From the NCBI GenBank assembly GCA_019828595.1, contig JAHQRK010000004.1, forward strand, positions 2,914,001 through 2,978,000: 64,000 nucleotides of DNA, written 5' to 3'. The notes below the pieces were generated by a model. It did no database searches. It was not told where the DNA came from and was given only the letters and a program-made list of their open reading frames with translations. The stretch's first letter is position 1, and each line of letters opens with the position of its first letter. Shown here piece by piece: positions 56,905-64,000 of the stretch. The stretch is from Aphanomyces cochlioides. Taxonomy: Eukaryota > Oomycota > Saprolegniomycetes > Saprolegniales > Verrucalvaceae. The position numbers were made by a program, and so were the translations under genes.

Positions 56905-57889
56905 ATGAACAAGATAATGGGAGCATGGACGCCGTTGGAGGACCAACTTCTCCGCAGTCGCGTCGAGCAATCACATTCAGAGTCGTGGTCGAAGATCGCA
57001 GAAGGAGTCCCCGGTCGCTCGTACGTACTTGCCGCGGTTCTGACGTTTTCTGACCAGCAAATTTGACAGGTCGAAGCAATGCCGCGACCGATGGCGCAAC
57101 CACTTGGATCCGTCGTTGATCAAGACTGCATTTACAACCGAGGAAGAAATTGCACTTGAGAATGCGTACGAAGAACTAGGCAATCGATGGACAGAAATTG
57201 CGAAACGACTCCCAGGTCGGTCGGAACACGATGTCAAGTTGCGATGGAAGACTATGCACCCCCATCGCTCGGATCGATCCAAGTCTGCAGCATCACGTCC
57301 TGCACCTGCAGCTCCAGTACAACGCCCAAAGCCTGAAATTGTACCGAACCGTCCTCGTCAAATGTCAAACGTCATGGGATCCGACATGATTTCCATGTTG
57401 GACGAATTGGCAGTCATCGAACCAACTGTGTCGAAGCGACCACACTTGGAATTTCAATCAGAATGGCAGGCGAACGACCGAAACAATCCTCTCCGTGGTC
57501 CTGAACTCACAGGCTCGTTCACACTGAGCGACTCCTTCATCAACACACTCAAAGCGAGCGAAAACCCGAATCTGAACGAAGATGCGCTCGTCGACTCGCT
57601 CTTTGCATCGTTTGGGCCGCATGATGAAGAGGCCATTCGACGGAGTTTCAACCTGAGTATGCAAGAATTCGACGAGCTCTTGGAGAACAAGACGAACCTC
57701 AAGAAGTCCCTGAGCAAGATGTCCCACAACTCACTCAGCTTCCTCAGCAACAACTCGTCATTCCTCAACAACGACGACATTGAAGGGCTCATTAATTCTT
57801 GCGTGGACAACCAAATTGATCATTTAGACACCGCCGCTGCTGCCGCTAATGCCGTCGCCGCCGCCAATTCCTCAACCACACAGCATTAG
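56905..57889 (+). CDS. Two-repeat (R2R3) Myb transcription factor, Myb-2
   Basis: About 310 residues, exons 56905-57020 and 57070-57889. It lacks R1. R2: GAWTPLEDQLLRSRVEQSHS, SWSKIAEGVPGRSSKQCRDR. R3: AFTTEEEIALENAYEELGNR, WTEIAKRLPGRSEHDVKLRW. The tail has an acidic/Ser region (SDSFINTLKASENPNLNEDA) and a Leu/Asn-rich end with AAAAANAVAAANSS. The R2/R3 are clearly related to Myb-3. It converges with Myb-3, 79 bp apart. Confidence 0.88.
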
Positions 57890-57968
57890 CCGAAAGGAGA
57901 CAAAAAGAAATGAAAACTACTTGCACCATGCTCATGTTTATCTATTCTACTACACGGGGAAATGGTCA

Positions 57969-59460
57969 TCAACGCCTCTTGGCCACATGGAATCGCGTCA
58001 TCATCATCGCATCATCGTCTTCGTCCTCGTCGAAGCCTTGAACATGTGCATCTAGACTCGTCGCTTGCTGGACGTCAGGATTGCCGGAGTATGTTTCAAA
58101 GGGCGTCGGCTCTGGCAAAACCATCGATGGCGCCATGTGAAAGCTCGACATGAGCTGGTTCACGTCGTCAAAACTATCATCGTGGTGTGTGCCGCCGCAG
58201 CCGCATTGACAAGTCGACCATTCGTTGGACGTCTCGCCAATCGACGCATACGTCTCGTGAATGAAATCCATGATCGCGTCGGGGTTTTCAATCACGCCGA
58301 CGAGGCGTCGGAATTCGTCGTCGGTCATGCTCTTGTCCGTGAAGGAATCGAAGACAGAGACCATTTCCCGCGGTGCTGTTGGAATCGCTTGCGCAAAATG
58401 GTCGCTCATGACAAGCTCACGGAAAATCTCCCAGTCTTCCGCCTTGATACTGGAGAAGCTGAGGAGCGAGTCGTCGCGTGAGCGGAAGCTATCCAACATT
58501 GACGACGCGCGGCGAGACATTAGTTGAGCGGACTCCGGGTCAGGCTGTGCTGCAGGTGTCAAGATGTCGTCGTCAAGCTCTCCTAGACTTGATGCCGCTG
58601 CATCGCCAACAGACGAAGCCGTGTCCTGGACAGAGGCGGTGGAGTTCTTTGGCTGCGACATCAATGGTGGTCGACCTGGCTTGGCTTTCGATTTAACATT
58701 TGGATTCAAAACTTTCCATCGCATCTTGACAGAGTCTTCCGTTCGACCCTGCAATTAGCATGACGCTTCGAGGGGGCAGAGCAGCACAAACCTGCAATCT
58801 TTCGGCGATTTGAGTCCATCGATTGCCAAGTTCTTCGTATGCAGCCATCAAAATCATGTCTTCTTCCGACTTGTATGGTCCCTTGTTGATAGTTGGGTCC
58901 AAGTGGTTCTTCCAGCGCTCCCGGCATTGCTTCGCCCTACAAGGAAAAACATGCATGAGCAAGTTTGTCCAATATGCCACTGTTGTTCGTACGTGCGTCC
59001 CTCGATCCGTTTGGAAATGTCGGCCCAGTTGACACTCGTTGACTCCTGGACGAGTTTCAGCAACAAATCGTCTTCGTCAAACGCCCAATGCCCCTTAACG
59101 AGACCGGGTTTGAGCACTTTGTTCCATCGTTGGAGACATTGTGCATGATTTCGACCAGGCACACGCTCGGCTATAGCCTAATACACCCATATGAGCCCAA
59201 TCCATCCATAACCACAAGAAATCGTCATTACCTTCCAATTCTTGCTCCCAAACTCGTCAATCGCACGACGGAGTTGCTCGTCCTATGTCCACCAAGTATG
59301 AATCTCGTTGGCAGTAGCCGCCAAGACGTACTTGCTCAGGCGTCCAGCGCGTGTTCACTGGAACACTGTCTTCACTGTCAGGTCCCCCACGCACTTTCTG
59401 GCCTGGATTCGGACCGAGAGAATCAATCGAGTCGGCGGGTCGGCCACGCTTCACGTTCAT
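57969..59460 (-). CDS. Three-repeat (R1R2R3) Myb transcription factor, Myb-3
   Basis: About 430 residues in several exons. ATG 59460: MNVKRGRPADSIDSLG, then NTRWTPEQ... entering R1 (IAERVPGRNHAQCLQRWNKV). R2: GHWAFDEDDLLLKLVQESTS, NWADISKRIEGRT...QCRERW. R3: GPYKSEEDMILMAAYEELGN, RWTQIAERLQGRTEDSVKMR. The C-terminal part is acidic with a His/Cys segment (TCQCGCGGTHHDD) that might bind metal. Close similarity to its neighbours indicates local duplication. Confidence 0.88.
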
Positions 59461-59827
59461 GTCGCCTGTCGGTGTTTGCCACGCGGGGCCAACGTTGAGT
59501 TTGATCCTTCTGCCTCTCGTCGTCGTCGTCGATTTTTTATTAATTTTTAATTAAAATATGTTGCAAAACGTATTGAAAATTGTATCAAATTTCAAAGCGA
59601 CCAGATGAAAGGGGGAGAGAGAACCAAACCGAGCGTTCTCTCCCACCAAGACGCCATGTCCTTTGTAAGACCGAGACAAGATGGAACGATCGATCCACTC
59701 TGTGATGAACGTGTCGCACACGTTCACACTCTGTCAGCGGGCATATATCCAACGCATTTATTTCAAGTCGACAGCCACATCAATTTTATAATTGGACGGG
59801 AAAAAAGTTTGAATTTTGCATAATTTA

Positions 59828-60058
59828 GGAAATGACTATTCCCCCCCCCCTAAAATTTGTTTTTGATACAAATTTTAGGTTTGCTCTGGCTTCCCAAAAA
59901 TCGACCGCCATTTTAGAGCCCTTAACTACTGCAAACACTTAAAATGTGCCAAAGTTATGGGCGTCATCGCGGGAGCTCACGGCCATGCCTCTAAGTGTCG
60001 GAAATGCTAGGCAAAAATGTATCAAAAACAAATTTTAGGGGGGGGAATAGTCATTTCC
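59828..60058. mobile_element. 231-bp MITE with ~41-bp inverted repeats and 8-bp target duplication
   Basis: Left end GGAAATGACTATTCC, followed by a run of C, CTAAAATTTG and TTTTTGATACA; the right end at 60018-60058 is its reverse complement, ending GGAATAGTCATTTCC. The only difference seen is C-run length, ten against eight. Direct ATAATTTA flanks both sides, at 59820-59827 and 60059-60066. An 8-bp duplication fits hAT-like families. It is non-coding, so it must be mobilised by an element elsewhere. Confidence 0.9.
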
Positions 60059-61084
60059 ATAATTTATTCCAAGTCATTTTCCGATATTAAATTGCATATT
60101 TTTGGTGAAATTTCAATGATGTTTTAGAAAAATGCATATAAAATTGCAATAGTTCATGAGATACTTTAATAAATAGCAGTTTCAAATTTAAATTCTTTAC
60201 TTGATTTCGGGCATATTAAACATCAATTAACTAGTTATTCCTCGGATAAAAATAAATACCAGAACTTAAATTGCATTTTTTATGACTTTTTATATTGACT
60301 TGTCTTCGGAATTCACAGAAAAATAATCCTACTATGTATATTTCAGCCAATCAATAGTTATTAAAAGTTGTGCGGTGTTTAATTGGCCAAAAACACAAGT
60401 CATGAGACAGCGACTCTTACGTGCAAGTCTCAAAAGGCAATCGAAAATGCCTTTATTGACTTCAAAAGGCAGGCAATCATCAGCATACTTGAGACTACCT
60501 TAGAGTTTAGTGTTTGTTCTAAGGGTGTTATATCTCTAATATAACGATGAGTGATAAAACCACGCTAGTAGATTCCAGCCATAAGTTGAAATGAAACATC
60601 GCGTTGCGTGGCCAGAAAGAAAAGGGAATACAACACCTCAACTGCTCAACGCTTCTCACTATCTTAGCTTGTTGTGCTGCACTTCTTAGCAATAGATTCT
60701 TCATCATATTGCATCTTATCTACGACTCGTCAAACGTCAGTCAAGGTCAGACTGTGTTTTCTCCCTGGTTCTCTTGATGCTATTTTTGGGATTTTCTCGA
60801 AATGTGATTGGCTTATTTTCCCGCAGAAAAATCCTTCTGTGGATTGCATTCCATTCGCATTCCACTCAAACTTTATTTTATTTCATACAAAACGTAGTAC
60901 TACAAAGAATTAAATCATGAAAATAATTTTGAGTATTTTGGAAAATACAGGACAAATTTTCTGTGGATGCATACAAACGGCAATATTTGTCCGATGTTTT
61001 CCGGAGAATGTGAGATTCATTCTAAATAGTGAGATGGGCTGAAATGTATCGATTTTTTAAATCGATTTCCCAACCTCGCAGCCA

Positions 61085-61262
61085 ATCAGAATCGAGTATT
61101 TAACTAATTCACGCAAAACACACCCTAACACCCCCAAACACACTTGCAATTAATTTGGCCAATATTCGGTATAACTTGGCTTCAGTATGGCCAAATCGAT
61201 TTGGAAATGTATTTGATTTTTGGTCGAAAATACAAATTTGACTGAAATTGACAATATATTTT
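61085..61262 (-). repeat. Dispersed repeat, copy B
   Basis: In reverse complement it matches 45848-46035 over about 180 bp, with the shared blocks GTGTGTTTTGCGTGAATTAG and AAATACTCGATTCTGATTGG plus an upstream AT-rich part. The two copies are 15 kb apart and in opposite orientation. Confidence 0.7.
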
Positions 61263-61752
61263 TCTTGAAAATGAGTCATTTTTCTCTGCTTTTCTACCTT
61301 TCGCATGCCCAATCTGGGAATTGATCCACCAGATGGGAGTATCCACACGATGACTCGACGGCTTCTCCCTCGACTTTGTCGTGGATTCGCATCAATCAAG
61401 CACGAAACACTGGATGCAGCGCGGAAATGTCGGCTTGTGGCACTGAAGTAGCAGCTAGAAGTACCAGGTATCGTAGTTCCGTGGCTGATTTGTTACTAAT
61501 CTTGACCAGCGCCGCTGTACTTTGCTTCATTATGGATCGACAATCAAGAGGCCATTACACTTTGTACGACGACAGATACATCTTCCCCATATGGCCCTCA
61601 ACTCGTAGAATCAAGTTCCAGCTTGAGTGGGAGTTTCCGAAAGTTTTTCGATCATGGAGTTGCAAGCACGGTAGGGGCATGGAGACCAAAATCTGCTACC
61701 AACAAAAGGGAAAGCAAAGGCAACCAGCGGCCGAAGGAAAGATCCATTCTTG

Positions 61753-62351
61753 TTATGAACTGGATCGTCGCTGTGATTGAACAGGTAAGGTTGACTTGAT
61801 CCCATCGTGGACGTTCTGATGCTCTTCTAGCATTTTCAAGATGCGATTGTTCGCTCCAAGTGTTCTCGCCAACTCGAACGGCGATCGACGAGTGTACTAC
61901 AAATGACTTCACATCAGCAACGCTGAAGCGTCTTCGGGGATTACATTGCGCTTGTGTAGCTTGGCACCACTCTGTAAGAGACACTGGACAAGCTCTCGAT
62001 TCTCTTTCTCGACCGCAATATGCAGCGGCGTCGTTCCATTCACCTAGGCCAGATGTGAGCACATTTCCAGACACAAGGTGGTTACATTGATCGCGTTCAC
62101 GTCGCCTTTGTGCACGATGAGGATGTTCAAGATTTTTCGGTTCTCTTTAATCGTCGCAACGTGCATGCTCGTGTTCCTCCACGCCTTTTGTCATCACTAA
62201 GCTCTCCATCATGACAAAACGTGCGCCTTACTCCATGAGGCTCATTGACCCAGTGCTCTCCTCCGCCAGTTTCCAGCAGCTTTTGGACTCTTGGATAGTC
62301 TTCAACGTAGACTGCACCCCATAGTTCATTCTTAGCTGCACCGGCAGTCAT
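61753..62351 (-). CDS. Small ankyrin-repeat protein
   Basis: About 150 residues in four exons. From ATG 62351: MTAGAAKNELWGAVYVEDYP, RVQKLLETGGGEHWVNEPHG, then after an intron AWRNTSMHVATIKENRKILN and ILIVHKGDVNAIN. Next exon VNGTTPLHIAVEKENRELVQ, CLLQSGAKLHKRN, then YTRRSPFELARTLGANNRIL and KMLEEHQ. These are ankyrin repeats with the TPLH and LL..GA consensus; the third repeat is the best. The stop is at 61753-61755, just after QSQRRSSS. Likely a protein-binding adaptor. Head-to-head with the CFAP74-like gene, 233 bp apart. Confidence 0.78.
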
Positions 62352-62584
62352 CTTCTTGTCTTCAGCGCCGAGATTTGTCGTTGCCGCAGTCGTCGCCGTC
62401 GTTGTCGATGAGTTGAGATGACCTTTCGGCAATAGATCCACAATCTTGTAGTTTGTATAAATATACAAACGTTCAGATTAAATTTGTCGATCTTGAAGGG
62501 ACACGTCCAACTTGATGCAGTAGACGCGTCAAGCGACGACGACGATCGAGAGCTAGATAGACGACAAGAAACGCGGCGGCAAGG

Positions 62585-64000
62585 ATGGCAGAGCGTCCTG
62601 TGGACTCTTACGGCAAGGAGAGCGCATTGCTGGTCGAAAAAGTCCAAGAGCGGCTGAAAGAACGAGCCAAGGAGCAACGTGCTGGTCGGACCGACGCCGT
62701 GCTGGAGCTCAAAGCCAACACTGAGAAAGCACTGGCGGACATCCGCGGGCAGAACGAAAAGCGTCATGCTGAAGCGCAAGCATTGGCTGAATCCCAAGCA
62801 CGAGAGTTCCAAGACCTCTTGGCAGCTGGCAACAACCCCTACGAGGTCTTTCGCGCTCAGGAAATCGCCGCGCGGGCCGCAAAAAAAGTCGCAGCGCAGC
62901 GCAAGAAGATCAAAAAGACTGAGATGGTAATCGCAGCCAACATGGTCCAGGAAGCGCTGCGCAATCAAAAGCGCGACGGAGCCGAGAAACGCCACGCCGC
63001 GTATGTCCAAAAGTACCAAAAGGAGCTCGGGCGCAAAGTCGTGGAGGATCGGACGCGAGACTACATGCTTTCTCGCACTGGCATGGAGCTCGTTGACCCA
63101 ACAGGCCGCACGTTTCGCATCGATCCGTCGCAAGTCACAGTTCTAAAAGACCACACGTTTGGGCTTGGCAAAAGCAGCGTCAAGACGCGAGAGCACCGCG
63201 ACAAAGTACGTCGCTGCCGCTTGAATTTGCTCTCATGGACTTGTTCTAGGTCATTGACATGATTGCAGCCAAGCCAGAGCACGCCAACGTCCAAATCAAT
63301 CCAAGAGGACTCCCCAAGCCAAAGGGGAAACCAGTGTCGAACCAGCAAGCGGAGCCTGACGCCGTGCTGCTTCCGCCTCTCGTTGATCCTCCTGGAAAAG
63401 AAATGGCACGGCTCAATGGCGTGACTTCAACGACAACTGCAACGACTTCAACGACTACGACGCACTTACCAGCATTAGTCCCAGAGACAAAGAAGGGATT
63501 TGGCGTGCCCAAGCGCAGCAAACTCGAGGAAGCGATGCGGCTACAGGCGCTCGCCAAGCAAAAGGACAACTTGATCGAGAAGCAAGTCGTGTGGGGCAAA
63601 GAGTTCACCGGCTTGGCGTTCCTCGCCGATCCTAACGTGCTCTGGTTCAAAGATTTCGACGTCGGACGGCCACAGACACTTCGATTTACACTGACGAACG
63701 TCAGCCACACGTTCAACCACTTCAAACTCCTCCCTCTCCCCGACGACCTACGCGACTTCTTCGACATCAAGTACGAGCTTCCAGGCCGCATGTCTGCTGG
63801 TATGACGTGCCACATTCAAATCACATTTTGCGCGCGGTTGAACCATGATATCACGACGGAACTCCCCGCCGTCGCCAAGACCGGGTACTTCTCCATCCCG
63901 CTCAAGTGCACAGCCAAGCGAGTCGTGCCGGTCTTGAGCGCGTCGACCATTTCGTTCGCGAATGTCGTTGTCGGGGAGTCGAGCAAGCAAACTCTGACCA
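62585..64000 (+). CDS. CFAP74-like axonemal ASH-domain protein, 3' end beyond window
   Basis: 5' part only; exon 1 62585-63205, intron 63206-63249, exon 2 from 63250 to the edge. Residues 1-190 form a long charged helix (QERLKERAKEQRAGRTDAVL, QEIAARAAKKVAAQRKKIKK). After a Pro/Thr linker comes an ASH/MSP beta-sandwich: WFKDFDVGRPQTLRFTLTNV, FKLLPLPDDLRDFFDIKYEL, PGRMSAGMTCHIQITF, and a second domain with SASTISFANVVVGESSKQTL. The combination points to a central-pair apparatus protein such as CFAP74, with CFAP221/HYDIN-like proteins as alternatives. A ciliary role is well supported; the exact name is moderate. A second ciliary gene next to CFAP47 territory fits a zoosporic organism. Confidence 0.7.

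Larger units (their letters stand above)
59461..61752. other. 2.3-kb gene-poor, AT-rich region
   Basis: Contains the MITE (59828-60058), the dispersed repeat copy B (61085-61262), and otherwise AT-rich sequence. Open frames here (for example 61109-61399, minus) have no domain and overlap the repeat. Nothing else can be supported. Confidence 0.5.

Noticed and set aside
61109..61399. 96-residue minus-strand frame with Arg-rich start
   Set aside because: Lies inside the dispersed repeat and has no conserved feature.

Overview
This window is nuclear DNA of a protist and most likely comes from an oomycete of the Saprolegniales (Saprolegnia/Achlya/Thraustotheca/Aphanomyces type). Genes are split by very short GT-AG introns, about 38-55 nt where I resolved them, and are packed tail to tail with as little as 12-13 bp between opposing stop codons. 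Repertoire points the same way: axonemal proteins for flagellated zoospores (CFAP47 and a CFAP74-like protein), GPI-type secreted Cys/Thr-rich proteins including a tandem elicitin-like protein, a glutathionyl-hydroquinone reductase/pirin fusion, a Dictyostelium GbpA-type cyclic-nucleotide phosphodiesterase and a cluster of Myb regulators. The species call is inference from family content; no rRNA or tRNA gene was seen.

Layout. 0-3.4 kb: an STI1-like gene running off the left edge and MTHFR, both minus. 3.75-13.2 kb: the 19-exon CFAP47 gene, plus. 13.9-16.5 kb: an elicitin-like GPI protein and a decayed coiled-coil gene inside a large inverted duplication. 17.0-23.0 kb: SLC35B1-like nucleotide-sugar transporter (plus), GHR-pirin fusion and cytosolic threonyl-tRNA synthetase (both minus). 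23.5-30.8 kb: a small unknown gene, a RAD5-type helicase/ubiquitin ligase, a secreted GPI protein, and BUD22. 30.8-38.3 kb: a mitochondrial dynamin/EHD-like GTPase, two tandem zinc-ribbon proteins with CaaX-like ends, organelle-type TrmB and AP-3 beta. 38.4-40.6 kb: an almost complete PIF/Harbinger transposon with terminal inverted repeats, a 3-bp target duplication and frameshifts in both genes. 41.2-49.96 kb: EF-hand protein, metallo-beta-lactamase/cNMP phosphodiesterase, secreted serine protease, myristoylation-signal protein. 49.97-55.0 kb: PPIP5K/VIP1 inositol-pyrophosphate kinase, a small frameshifted gene, and a minimal ASH2 (SPRY). 55.1-59.5 kb: three clustered Myb-repeat factors. 59.5-61.7 kb: gene-poor, with a 231-bp MITE carrying a perfect 8-bp target duplication and one copy of a dispersed repeat. 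61.75-64 kb: an ankyrin-repeat protein and the 5' part of a CFAP74-like gene.

The genes are mostly independent housekeeping units. The most interesting cross-cutting signal is regulatory: a palindrome, TTATCCGGATAA and close variants, recurs in promoter-proximal DNA of CFAP47/MTHFR, ThrRS, BUD22, the GTPase/zinc-ribbon pair, TrmB and ASH2, always outside coding sequence and usually within about 160 bp of an ATG. Two long divergent promoters are instead packed with CCAAT boxes. No CRISPR array, phage or bacterial-type system is present.
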